Shown: positions 6,570-13,278 of the stretch, piece by piece
Position numbering within the stretch: position 1 is the first letter of the stretch
How the letters are laid out: each line of letters begins with the position of its first letter
NCBI GenBank assembly: GCA_000431775.1
Contig: FR888238.1
Span: 17,120-35,815, forward strand
Direction of reading: 5' to 3'
DNA: 18,696 nt
Origin: Clostridium sp. CAG:413
GTDB taxonomy: Bacteria > Bacillota > Clostridia > Oscillospirales > Acutalibacteraceae
Notes under the pieces: model-generated
Seen by the model: only the letters and a program-made list of their open reading frames with translations
What the model was told of the DNA's origin: nothing
Databases searched by the model: none
Program-made: the position numbers and the translations under genes

Positions 6570-6586
6570 GAAAGTATGTAAGATTA
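6570..6586 (-). repeat. Dispersed repeat copy 5
   Basis: Minus strand TAATCTTACATACTTTC, adjacent to the hairpin at 6526-6561. This is the last copy; none is seen further right, apart from a weak look-alike after the hairpin at 12385-12421. Confidence 0.8.
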
Positions 6587-6681
6587 GGTGCGGCGGTAAT
6601 TTAGAAACAAATGAAGAATCAATACAGACAAAAGCGCTCTGTTCCGAGCTATGAGAATCACTTTGTTTTCATTATTAATTC

Positions 6682-6710
6682 TTGATAAACGCAGTCTGTT
6701 ATGGTATACT
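6682..6710 (+). promoter_or_regulatory. Sigma-A promoter of the Fic gene
   Basis: TTGATA (6682-6687), exactly 17 bases, TATACT (6705-6710), with TGG directly before the -10. Transcription would begin near 6717, which rules out the in-frame ATG at 6651 as the Fic start. Confidence 0.75.
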
Positions 6711-6803
6711 GAAATCATAGAATTGCGTTCACCTAATCCGCCTAAAAGTGAATGCTCTCACTTGAGCGAATGGGACGAAAAGCAACTGTTTTGGAGGTGC
6801 GCT

Positions 6804-7412
6804 ATGGCACTGGATAATAAATTAGGGCTGACAAATTCCGCTGATCTTGCCCGAGAAGAAGAACGCATCAGCAAGAAAAAGGCTGTTGAACTGTTTGAAA
6901 ACGGCGTACTTGACTCTCTCCCGGCGGGCAAATTCTCAACCCTGCAGGCGATACACAAGTATCTTTTTGAGGATATTTATGACTTTGCCGGCAAGCTACG
7001 CACAGTGAATTTGGCGAAAAACAATTTCCGCTTTGCACCCCTGATGTATTTGGAAGCGGCGCTGGCCAACATTGAGAAGATGCCGCAGTCCACCTTTGAC
7101 GAGATCATAGAAAAGTATGTAGAAATGAATATTGCCCATCCATTCCGCGAGGGTAACGGCCGCAGCACCCGTATATGGCTCGACCATATTCTAAAAGTTG
7201 AAATCGGCATGGTCGTAGATTGGAGCAAGGTGGATAAAGAGGACTATCTCCTTGCAATGGAGCGCAGCCCTATCAAAGATGTGGAAATTAAGGTGCTGTT
7301 GAAATCGGCGCTGACAGACGAGATAAACAGCCGCGAGATCTACATGAAGGGCATTGACCACAGCTACTATTATGAAGGGTATACAACATTCAAATCGGAA
7401 GATTTGAGATGA
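6804..7412 (+). CDS. fic: Fic-domain protein adenylyltransferase with C-terminal inhibitory motif
   Basis: A Fic enzyme, which transfers AMP (or another nucleotide moiety) to hydroxyl side chains of target proteins. The Fic core HPFREGNGR is at residues 112-120, with catalytic His112, followed by STRIWLD; the beta-hairpin flap (about 70-80) precedes it. Near the end, Ser187-Tyr-Tyr-Tyr-Glu191-Gly192 fits the (S/T)xxxE(G/N) inhibitory motif. At the C-terminus this marks class III Fic proteins, which inhibit themselves and need no separate antitoxin. I chose ATG 6804 (202 aa) because GGAGG lies six bases upstream. The in-frame codons before it (SEWDEKQLFWRCA) look coding-like, so a start at TTG 6762 or 6723 is possible. 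It has its own promoter and stands alone after a bidirectional terminator. Likely stress, defence or addiction cargo; its target is unknown. Confidence 0.9.
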   Translation: MALDNKLGLTNSADLAREEERISKKKAVELFENGVLDSLPAGKFSTLQAIHKYLFEDIYDFAGKLRTVNLAKNNFRFAPLMYLEAALANIEKMPQSTFDEIIEKYVEMNIAHPFREGNGRSTRIWLDHILKVEIGMVVDWSKVDKEDYLLAMERSPIKDVEIKVLLKSALTDEINSREIYMKGIDHSYYYEGYTTFKSEDLR

Positions 7413-7485
7413 ACTTTTTAGCAACCTTATTTCGGGCGCAAATTCTGAGATAACTATTCGCTATGGGCAATTGAAATATTCATAT

Positions 7486-7838
7486 TCTGCGAGTTATTCC
7501 GATGAATGCTCCGTTTGTATTCTGCTATTGTCCGGTTGATTATTCAGGGAATGTTTGCTTCTGAATACGTTCTCGCTTTGAGTCGGTCATAAGATCGTTT
7601 TGGCAGTTTATACAGTTGAATTAAAAGTTGAAGGGCGGTTACAATGGACTGTTGAAAATCCGCCGAAATGTCTTTTTGTGCTCTGTATGGAAAACGCAGA
7701 ATAGGTGTCTGACCTGTCGAGTTGTCATATATGACGACATGTTGTCATTACAGGTTATGACGACCGTTTTCTGATGCTCGGAAGCCGTCTCATTTTCGGG
7801 TTCTTTTCGTCTGATTTTTCGGCTTCATTTCTTACAGC
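7486..7838. repeat. Long noncoding direct repeat, copy 1
   Basis: Nearly identical, in the same orientation, to 12036-12368. Differences include single-base insertions and deletions that change every reading frame, and about 20 bases present only here near 7803-7826, so it is not protein-coding. Both copies share the palindromic block at 7712-7761. This is also the main content of the gap after the Fic gene. No terminal inverted repeats of a known IS type are visible. Confidence 0.88.
7712..7761. promoter_or_regulatory. Conserved palindromic block in repeat copy 1
   Basis: GTCATATATGAC (7724-7735) is a perfect 12-bp palindrome. Next to it GTCAT (7744-7748) faces ATGAC (7757-7761), and an outer ACCTGT (7712-7717) pairs with ACAGGT (7750-7755). 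Four GTCAT half-sites in under 40 bases look like an operator or recombinase-binding site. The inner sequences are unchanged in copy 2. Confidence 0.5.
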
Positions 7839-7932
7839 AATTCAAACTAGGAACAGCGTTTTTCGTGCGCGGCTTCGGCTGCGCATTTTTTATTTTAATT
7901 CGCTTGCGTGTACTTTTCGTCACTGCTTTACG

Positions 7933-8217
7933 GACTATCCGGCAATTTCGATCAACACTACCTCTGTCACAACAGTCAGCTACGGCTTCACGCTGAATCT
8001 TCATGCGAACGTGACAGACCTGCCGGAGGGTGCAAGGGTGGTATGGAGTATGGACGGCAGCGGATTTGAGCTTATACCCTCCGCCGACGGCATGACCTGC
8101 GGCGTGAAATCCGTCTCCAAAGGCTCGGCGACGATAACGGCGAAAGTTGTTGACAAAAACGGTAATACCGTAAAAGACGCAAAAGGTGGATTGAGATCGA
8201 TGTTATCGGCAGTTTAA
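7933..8217 (+). pseudogene. Fragment of an Ig-like (BIG2-type) surface protein
   Basis: The frame from about 7933 encodes a typical bacterial Ig-like domain: LNLHANVTDLPEGARVVWSM, then GMTCGVKSVSKGSATITAKV and DKNGNTVKDA. This is the strand order of BIG2 domains in cell-surface proteins of Clostridia. There is no signal peptide, ribosome binding site or N-terminal part. Upstream sequence is unrelated and partly belongs to the long repeat. After residue KDAKG the frame runs into a stop, while another frame continues with a hydrophobic stretch (LLLSFIKGFP) like the usual membrane end of such proteins. It is therefore truncated at the 5' side and frameshifted at the 3' side. Probably a leftover of an older gene broken by insertion of the module. 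Confidence 0.72.
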
Positions 8218-8337
8218 TGCTTCTGTTGTCATTTATCAAAGGGTTTCCATGAACCATTAAAGCGGTATTGATTTACAAATTCCTGTGCCGATCATGTTTA
8301 ACTCTAAGACGATGGCCTAAAAAAGTCCCATCACATA

Positions 8338-8366
8338 TTGCATTATTATAGCGAAGCTGATATAAT
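8338..8366 (+). promoter_or_regulatory. Sigma-A promoter of the WYL operon
   Basis: TTGCAT (8338-8343), 17-base spacer, TATAAT (8361-8366). It lies about 20 bases before the GTG start of the WYL regulator, so the leader would be very short. Confidence 0.75.
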
Positions 8367-8386
8367 AAAAGCAGGAGTGATGAATT

Positions 8387-9439
8387 GTGTATTCAATGCT
8401 GCACAAGAAAACGACTATTGTTAGCATTCTTAATATCTTAAAGCAATATACCGATGAAAATCACCGTCTGAGCCAAAAGGAGATCGCCGAAATCCTCGAA
8501 AGGGAATACGGCATGAGGGTCGACCGCAAAGCGATCAAGCGCAATCTTTCAAGCCTTATAGATGCAGGCTATGATATTGAATGCAGCCAAACTACTCGTA
8601 TGATCAAGAATAAGGACGGAAGCCTTACTGAGAGCACGATTCTCTCTGACTTTTATCTTGAGCGCGATTTTACGGATGCCGAGTTGAGGCTGCTGATTGA
8701 CAGCCTGCTTTTCTCAAAGCACATTCCGCATTCGCAATGCAAAGAATTGATAAATAAAATTGAGGGGCTATCAAGTCGGTATTTCCGATCAAGCATGAGA
8801 CATGTTTGCAGCATGCCCGAGAACACACCGAAAAACGGTGAAATTTTCTATACCATTGAAGTCCTCGGAGAAGCGATCAACAATGAGCGTCAGGTTGCAT
8901 TCAAATATAATGATTGGGGTACGGATAAAAAACTTCACCCACGCAAGGATGACGACGGGAATGAGCGTGAATATATAATCAATCCCTATCAAATGGTCGC
9001 AACAAACGGCAGATACTACTTGATCTGTAATTACGATAAGTATAATAATGCGGCAAACTACCGTATAGACAGGATAACCGATATTCGTATGCTTGATACG
9101 CCCGTAAAGCCTATGAAAAAAGTATCCGGATTTGAGTGCGGGCTTGATTTGCCGAAGCATATGGCAGAGCATATATATATGTTCTCCGATGAAACGAAAA
9201 GGGTCACATTCACGGCTCAAAAGTGCATCATTAGCGAAATTATGGATTGGTTCGGTAATGATGTCAGGTTTGTTGATGAGACGGACGATGAAGTTACGGC
9301 AGAGGTCAGGGTCAGCTGCACGGCGATGAAATACTGGGCTATGCAGTATGCCGAATATGTAACCGTCACTTATCCTGAGAGCCTTGCGGATGAAGTCGGA
9401 TGCGCCCTGCGCAACGCGGCGAAAAAATATAATAAATAA
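8387..9439 (+). CDS. WYL-domain transcriptional regulator
   Basis: A 350-residue DNA-binding regulator with an N-terminal winged helix-turn-helix (about 26-64: RLSQKEIAEILERE, then DRKAIKRNLSSLIDAG), a linker, and a WYL domain around 155-240 containing NPYQMVATNGRYYLI (199-213). A C-terminal WCX-like extension ends the protein. WYL domains bind nucleic acids or nucleotides, and such regulators often control phage-defence and DNA-damage genes. The start is GTG 8387: AGGAG is nine bases upstream, while the next ATG (8396) is too far. A good promoter sits directly in front, and the next gene begins 11 bases after the stop, so both are one transcript. It probably autoregulates the unit. The family assignment is firm; the signal and target are not known. 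Confidence 0.92.
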   Translation: MYSMLHKKTTIVSILNILKQYTDENHRLSQKEIAEILEREYGMRVDRKAIKRNLSSLIDAGYDIECSQTTRMIKNKDGSLTESTILSDFYLERDFTDAELRLLIDSLLFSKHIPHSQCKELINKIEGLSSRYFRSSMRHVCSMPENTPKNGEIFYTIEVLGEAINNERQVAFKYNDWGTDKKLHPRKDDDGNEREYIINPYQMVATNGRYYLICNYDKYNNAANYRIDRITDIRMLDTPVKPMKKVSGFECGLDLPKHMAEHIYMFSDETKRVTFTAQKCIISEIMDWFGNDVRFVDETDDEVTAEVRVSCTAMKYWAMQYAEYVTVTYPESLADEVGCALRNAAKKYNK

Positions 9440-9450
9440 GGGTGAGGATT

Positions 9451-10134
9451 ATGACAAACAATTATTATCAAGAAATTGAGAACCTTTTTGCGGAATGGCA
9501 GGCTCGACAACAAAAAGAACCTTATGAGGAATACCTAAAATACGGCGCACCGGAAATCGCAAAGGATTCATTTACATACGACGGGATCATCGATCCGCCC
9601 GTGTATGCAAAGCAGGACACAAAATATCTATTTATTTCAAAGGAATCAAATATTGAGAATGAAAAGGATCAACGCCCGTTTCGCTCCGACGGGGATAATT
9701 TTTGGCTGAGAGATGTCTGCCTTCAAAAAGAAAAGCCGCAAAAACCAAAGCCGTCGATGTTTTCAAATAGGCTGGCTATGTTTGCCAATGCAATTTACAG
9801 CCTGGATTTTGAGAGTGTTAACAAATGTCACGACGTATTGAATAAGGTCGCATTTATGAATCTCAATAAGCGAGGCGGCCTTTCCGAAAGCAAACGGAAA
9901 ACTATCCGGAAATATACTAAAAAATATGCCGGCTTTATTAAACGGGAAATTGATATGATCGAGCCGGATATTATTATTTGCTGCGGGAGCGATTTAAGAC
10001 ATCGTTTGGGTAAGATCGGCATCTGCTCCCCTCGATATACTATAATAGAGGTTTATCACCCGAGCTACAGAATAAGTGATAAACGCCATCTGGAGAAGCT
10101 CAAAGCCGCGTTTGATGAAATATCTGCAAAATAA
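9451..10134 (+). CDS. Possible uracil-DNA-glycosylase-superfamily protein, operon partner of WYL regulator
   Basis: A 227-residue soluble protein. TKYLFISKESN (57-67), VAFMNLNKRGG (133-143), PDIIICCGSD (172-181) and VYHPSYRIS (201-209) fall in the order of the uracil-DNA glycosylase superfamily: motif A after the first strand, a Gly-rich strand, and a His-Pro-Ser motif B. The usual GEAPG of motif A is replaced by KESN, so it is a distant member if it is one, and activity may differ. This is recognition by motif, not by alignment. I start at ATG 9451 after GGGTGAGG rather than GTG 9442, which lacks a ribosome binding site. It follows the WYL gene by 11 bases and ends at a strong terminator, so the two genes form a complete unit. 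Confidence 0.62.
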   Translation: MTNNYYQEIENLFAEWQARQQKEPYEEYLKYGAPEIAKDSFTYDGIIDPPVYAKQDTKYLFISKESNIENEKDQRPFRSDGDNFWLRDVCLQKEKPQKPKPSMFSNRLAMFANAIYSLDFESVNKCHDVLNKVAFMNLNKRGGLSESKRKTIRKYTKKYAGFIKREIDMIEPDIIICCGSDLRHRLGKIGICSPRYTIIEVYHPSYRISDKRHLEKLKAAFDEISAK

Positions 10135-10210
10135 AAACAATTGCTGTCTCAAAATATGCGTTAAATTGAAATTGCCAAGCACAAGGTGATTTCTTTCACA
10201 ACAAGCGGTA

Positions 10211-10242
10211 AAAGGCTGTCCGTTTTTACGGGCAGCCTTTTT
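10211..10242 (+). terminator. Rho-independent terminator of the WYL operon
   Basis: A 12-bp stem with one wobble (AAAGGCTGTCCG with CGGGCAGCCTTT), loop TTTTTA, ending in TTTTT. Located 77 bases after the UDG-like gene. Confidence 0.93.
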
Positions 10243-10324
10243 GCTTCTTACGCTTTATTGCCGGGATGTATCGTTTTTGTCCCACAAAATGCCGTATGAT
10301 TTATTCGTAAGGAGTCAAAACAAT

Positions 10325-10579
10325 ATGATAAGAGACGAAGAATACAACGAGCGGATAGATATGATGCTGAAATTTCTTCAACACGAAACCGATGTTGATA
10401 TCGAAAAAACACCGCTTTATGACAGAGAAATCTATAATTCCATTTCCGTCAACAACTCGAATCTCAAGCCGTATTTGACGGACAGAGTTTTTCGCTTTGC
10501 GAATAGAATCAACTGCTTCTATGATTTGTGCCGCGTGTTGGGGGTCATGGAGTATACAGAAAAGCTGTGCGACAAATGA
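10325..10579 (+). CDS. Unknown protein, 5' part of a probable frameshifted gene
   Basis: Start at ATG 10325 with AAGGAG ten bases upstream. The 84-residue product is charged and mostly helical (EYNERIDMMLKFLQHETDVD near the start, FRFANRINCFYDLCRVLG near the end) and stops at TGA 10577. The frame one base later continues with no start codon of its own and the same composition up to the phosphatase gene. The simplest reading is one gene of about 206 residues broken by a single-base insertion, or read by a +1 shift at the TGA. I do not recognise the family. A weak TATGAT at 10295 may be its -10 box. Confidence 0.6.
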   Translation: MIRDEEYNERIDMMLKFLQHETDVDIEKTPLYDREIYNSISVNNSNLKPYLTDRVFRFANRINCFYDLCRVLGVMEYTEKLCDK

Positions 10580-10943
10580 TCTTTTCGCCGCGAAGTCGAT
10601 TCGTGGCGGAGCGGTAAGCCTTAGTGAAATTCCCTATTGCTCTGAGGAGTTTGATGAGATGTGCGAGCTTTACCTCAGCATGGGGGATATTTATTTGGAT
10701 TTGCATTGTGGGGTTTCGGATGTTGATGTCGAGTATTTTGCACGCGGAGCCCGTGAACCGCTCAGAACATTTGCCGAGATCGTTTCGGTTGAGAAATATA
10801 TTATGCCGAGAGCACAGGTGCATAGCTGCGCCAAGAAGATCGCTGCGCTGGTTTGGTTTATGCTTTATTATCACGAGAGCTATCAAAAAAGCGAGACGAT
10901 GTGTAAAAAACTAAAAAGCGGAGACGAAAAATGGTATATGTAA
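10578..10943 (+). pseudogene. 3' part of the same frameshifted gene
   Basis: Open frame from the frameshift point to a stop at 10943. It contains EEFDEMCELYLSMGDIYLDL, then FARGAREPLRTFAEIV and HSCAKKIAALVWFML. This is helical, coherent protein sequence with no signal peptide and no ATG, GTG or TTG start in its first 25 codons; the first ATG (10657) has no ribosome binding site. It overlaps the phosphatase start by 13 bases, which suggests translational coupling and that the unbroken gene was the phosphatase's operon partner. Function unknown. Confidence 0.55.
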
Positions 10944-11665
10944 TGTCGGATATCCACGGTCAATATGATCTGTTCATCAAAATGCTTCGGATAATCAGTT
11001 TCAGCGATAAAGATACACTTTTTGTTTTGGGCGACGTAATAGACAGAGGCCCCAAAGGCATCGAAACGCTCGATATAATAATGCGGAGCGAAAATATGCA
11101 TATGCTGCTCGGTAATCATGAGCTGATGATGCTTGATTATCTTGATGACCGCGCTGTTAGTAAATGGAATGCTCTGCTTCGCTGGGCCGGCAACGGCTGC
11201 CGACCGACCCTCGACGGATTTACGCAATGTGCGCCGCCGACTCAAATGAAAATGCTGCGTTACATCAGAGACCTGCCGGTTGAGTATCAAATAAAGGTGA
11301 ACGGCAGGGAGTATATACTCTGCCATGCTCAGCCGTGCTGCGGCTCATTCGCTAAAAACCCGATGGAACATGCGGAAATAAACACGAAATACACCGATGA
11401 AATCGAATTCTCCGTTTGGCACAGGCCGAGAATAGATGATGAGAATTTCCAAAATAAAACAATAATCTGCGGTCACACGCCTGTTTCATGTCTTGGCGGG
11501 AGGAATACGATAATTCACTCTGCAAAACGAATATATATCGACTGCGGATGCGCAAATATTTCGGCCCCGTATTACGGCCGTCTCGGTTGCCTACGGCTCA
11601 ATGATATGAGGGAGTTTTATTGCAGCCCGGCGAATATTGCTTTGGGAGTCGCCGATGAGGATTGA
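10931..11665 (+). CDS. PPP-family Ser/Thr protein phosphatase (metallophosphoesterase)
   Basis: A 244-residue calcineurin-like metallophosphoesterase of the PPP type, similar to bacterial PrpA/PphA. It hydrolyses phosphate esters on proteins (or small substrates) with a two-metal centre. Metal and phosphate ligands are complete: SDIHGQYD (Asp7, His9), GDVIDRG (34-40), GNHELM (61-66), His132 in LCHAQP and GHTP (181-184). The first motif is SDIHG instead of GDIHG, which keeps the Asp and His. No signal peptide, so cytoplasmic. The start ATG 10931 has GGAGA six bases upstream and lies within the end of the preceding frameshifted gene. It may reverse kinase signalling connected with that partner; the natural substrate is not evident. 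Confidence 0.92.
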   Translation: MVYVMSDIHGQYDLFIKMLRIISFSDKDTLFVLGDVIDRGPKGIETLDIIMRSENMHMLLGNHELMMLDYLDDRAVSKWNALLRWAGNGCRPTLDGFTQCAPPTQMKMLRYIRDLPVEYQIKVNGREYILCHAQPCCGSFAKNPMEHAEINTKYTDEIEFSVWHRPRIDDENFQNKTIICGHTPVSCLGGRNTIIHSAKRIYIDCGCANISAPYYGRLGCLRLNDMREFYCSPANIALGVADED

Positions 11666-11760
11666 AAAGCCTGCGGAATCCGTATTTTTCAAGTCACGTT
11701 ATTGCGATGCGCTATTGGGCTCTTTTGCTTTTACTCAATCGGTTTGTATGAAAAAGCGGA

Positions 11761-11789
11761 TTGCCTCACCCGCTGGAATGCGATATAAT
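11761..11789 (+). promoter_or_regulatory. Promoter left from a LysR gene
   Basis: TTGCCT (11761-11766), 17-base spacer, TATAAT (11784-11789), about 50 bases before the truncated LysR start. It would now read toward the second long repeat. Confidence 0.65.
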
Positions 11790-11843
11790 CAAAACACAGC
11801 CGTGATCGGCGGCATAGAGCTGCGCTTGACGGGAGGGGCGATT

Positions 11844-11954
11844 ATGGAGCTTCGGGTGCCCGGGTATTTCCTCGCGGTGGCGAGAGAGGATAATTTCACA
11901 AGGGCGGTGGAGCAGAAAGCATCGGCAATCAGAACTTCTCCGTGTGAATTATAA
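11844..11954 (+). pseudogene. Truncated LysR-family regulator (N-terminal stub)
   Basis: With GGGAGGGG upstream, ATG 11844 begins MELRVPGYFLAVAREDNFTR, the classic first helix of LysR-type regulators (usually MELRxLRYFxAVAREGSFTR). Similarity ends after about 25 residues, where the expected helix-turn-helix continuation (AAxxLHxSQPALSRQ) is replaced by unrelated sequence and a stop at 11952. The promoter is intact. The gene was cut off about 80 bases before long repeat copy 2, possibly by the event that brought the repeat. Confidence 0.65.
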
Positions 11955-12035
11955 GAAATACACAAACGGAAAACATGACTATTTTTATAGCAAGGCTTGA
12001 AAGCGGAAAAAGAGTTATTCCGCAAGCAACCATCA

Positions 12036-12368
12036 TCTGCGAGTTATTCCGATGAATACTCAGTTCGTATTTTGCTAATGTCCGATTGACTATTCAGGGA
12101 ATGTTTGCTTCTGAATACGTTCTCGCTTTGGGTCGGTCATAAGATCGTTTTTGCCGTTTAATACAGTTGAATATAAAAGTTGAAGGGCGTTTACAATGGA
12201 CTGTTGAAAAATCCGCCGAAGTGTCTTTTTGTGCTCTGTATGGAAAACGCAGAACAGGTGTTTGACCTGCTGAGTTGTCATATATGACGACATGTTGTCA
12301 TTACAGGTTATGACGACCGTTTTCTGATGCTCGGAAGCCGTCTCATTTTCGGGTTCATTTCTTACAGC
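12036..12368. repeat. Long noncoding direct repeat, copy 2
   Basis: Same orientation as 7486-7838, with scattered substitutions, several single-base indels and an internal deletion of about 20 bases between short GGTTC/GGCTTC direct repeats. Homology starts at TCTGCGAGTTATTCC and ends at CTTACAGC in both copies. Recombination between the copies would remove about 4.55 kb. A minus-strand open frame through this copy (12090-12461) is not kept in copy 1. Confidence 0.88.
12265..12314. promoter_or_regulatory. Conserved palindromic block in repeat copy 2
   Basis: GTCATATATGAC at 12277-12288 and GTCAT (12297-12301)/ATGAC (12310-12314) are unchanged from copy 1. The outer ACCTGT has become ACCTGC. 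Confidence 0.5.
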
Positions 12369-12620
12369 TCGGCAACAGCAAAAAATAACCACGGACGGGA
12401 ACAGATCCGCGCCGTGGTTATTATCATTAGAAGCATTATAGATTAAATTGCATGGTGACAAGTATGAAAGACATTATGCATTTCGCTGTGACTACCGGTC
12501 AGGTTAATCCATTGCACTACGCAATCAAAACATTATTGAGTGATTAACGGCGCAAGGGTGAACAGTAATGGCGTTATGTTATAACGCTAATAGATTTTTG
12601 AAGGATAATTTAATCAAAAC
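12369..12620. other. Gene-poor segment between repeat copy 2 and the Ig-like fragment
   Basis: Apart from the hairpin at 12385-12421, it contains a 27-codon plus-strand ORF (12464-12547) without a clear ribosome binding site and an inverted repeat GCGTTAT-GTT-ATAACGC (12571-12587) that could be an operator. No supported gene. Confidence 0.4.
12385..12421. terminator. Hairpin related to that at 6526-6561
   Basis: A perfect 10-bp stem (ATAACCACGG with CCGTGGTTAT) with a small inner stem and loop. The downstream TTATCATT is shared with the hairpin at 6526-6561, and a weak look-alike of the dispersed repeat follows at about 12428-12445. No T run, so terminator function is doubtful; it may be a mobile structural repeat. 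Confidence 0.45.
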
Positions 12621-12914
12621 TCAATACCATAAAAAGCCGAAGAACACATACCAGATGATCCATTGCCAACGGGTAAAGGTAACGGTGACATCATATTCAT
12701 CTTTTAGTTCTTTTCCTGTTGCTTCATTGATATATGTAATGGTAACACGAGCCGATCCACGACCTGTCGCAGTTATCATACCACTTTCATTAACGGTCGC
12801 AACAGATTCGTTTGAAGATTCAAAAACGGCTTTTTGGTATCCGAAACTGGTGTAAAATCTTTTGGATTCCTGCTCAGCAGATGCACATTGATAAGTCTCT
12901 TTATAATTAAGCAT
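12621..12914 (-). pseudogene. Remnant of an Ig-like surface protein with membrane-end motif
   Basis: The minus-strand frame contains a BIG2-like domain (VFESSNESVATVNESGMITA, then GRGSARVTITYI and ELKDEYDVTV). It ends in RWQWIIWYVFFGFLWY, the aromatic hydrophobic C-terminal motif found on many Ig-like proteins of Clostridia. The Met at 12914 has no ribosome binding site. Upstream the frame remains open to a TGA near 12975 and encodes a hydrophobic stretch (LTLINLNYWVSVIIP), so the short form might be an anchored single-domain protein that lost its start, or the end of a longer gene. I favour a remnant, as with the fragment at 7933-8217. Confidence 0.6.
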
Positions 12915-13165
12915 AGGTATGATTACGGAAACCCAGTAGTTAAGGTTTATAAGTGTTAAAACGACGAGGAGTCAGATTATTCAGTGATTTGGGCTAAGGC
13001 AACTGATTTAATTTCGTCTATAGAATCTTTCCAAATATGGAGCTGAATTATGAAAAACGAACCGTTTTTCTATATAAAATACACCCTCACTTTCAATGCT
13101 CCCCCCCTATCCATCGGATGAAAACCAAGCAAATTAGATTAACAACTCATTTGAATTCAAGCAGA

Positions 13166-13199
13166 AAAGCAGACTGTGAAAACGCAGTCTGCTTTCTTT
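13166..13199 (+). terminator. Terminator before the helicase operon
   Basis: A perfect 11-bp stem (AAAGCAGACTG with CAGTCTGCTTT), 8-base loop, then TTTCTTT. It would stop plus-strand read-through and leaves the downstream promoter to start the operon. Confidence 0.75.
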
Positions 13200-13210
13200 A
13201 TGTTCCGAAT

Positions 13211-13239
13211 TTGGTGCATTCGTCGCTGTACAATATAAT
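13211..13239 (+). promoter_or_regulatory. Sigma-A promoter of the helicase-MoxR-DUF2201 operon
   Basis: TTGGTG (13211-13216), 17-base spacer, TATAAT (13234-13239), about 40 bases before the helicase start. The three downstream genes overlap or abut, so this is the only likely promoter for all of them. Confidence 0.7.
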
Positions 13240-13278
13240 TAAATTGGTGAACGAAAGAGGATCGGAGTGTGACGGTAC

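Larger units (their letters stand above)
12915..13278. other. Leader region upstream of the helicase operon
   Basis: No supported gene; the plus-strand open frame from 13037 lacks a ribosome binding site and crosses a terminator. Contents: a small GAAAAACG/CGTTTTTC hairpin (13052-13070), a terminator (13166-13199) and the helicase promoter (13211-13239). Confidence 0.5.

Noticed and set aside
4535..6586. CRISPR array
   Set aside because: The five repeats are only 16-26 bp, irregularly spaced (62 bp to 1.4 kb), and no cas gene is present.
6651..6803. Longer Fic start at ATG 6651
   Set aside because: It lies upstream of a strong promoter (6682-6710), so the ATG would not be in the transcript from it; GGAGG precedes ATG 6804.
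12090..12461. Minus-strand ORF of 123 aa through repeat copy 2
   Set aside because: Single-base indels break the same frame in copy 1, so it is not conserved as protein.
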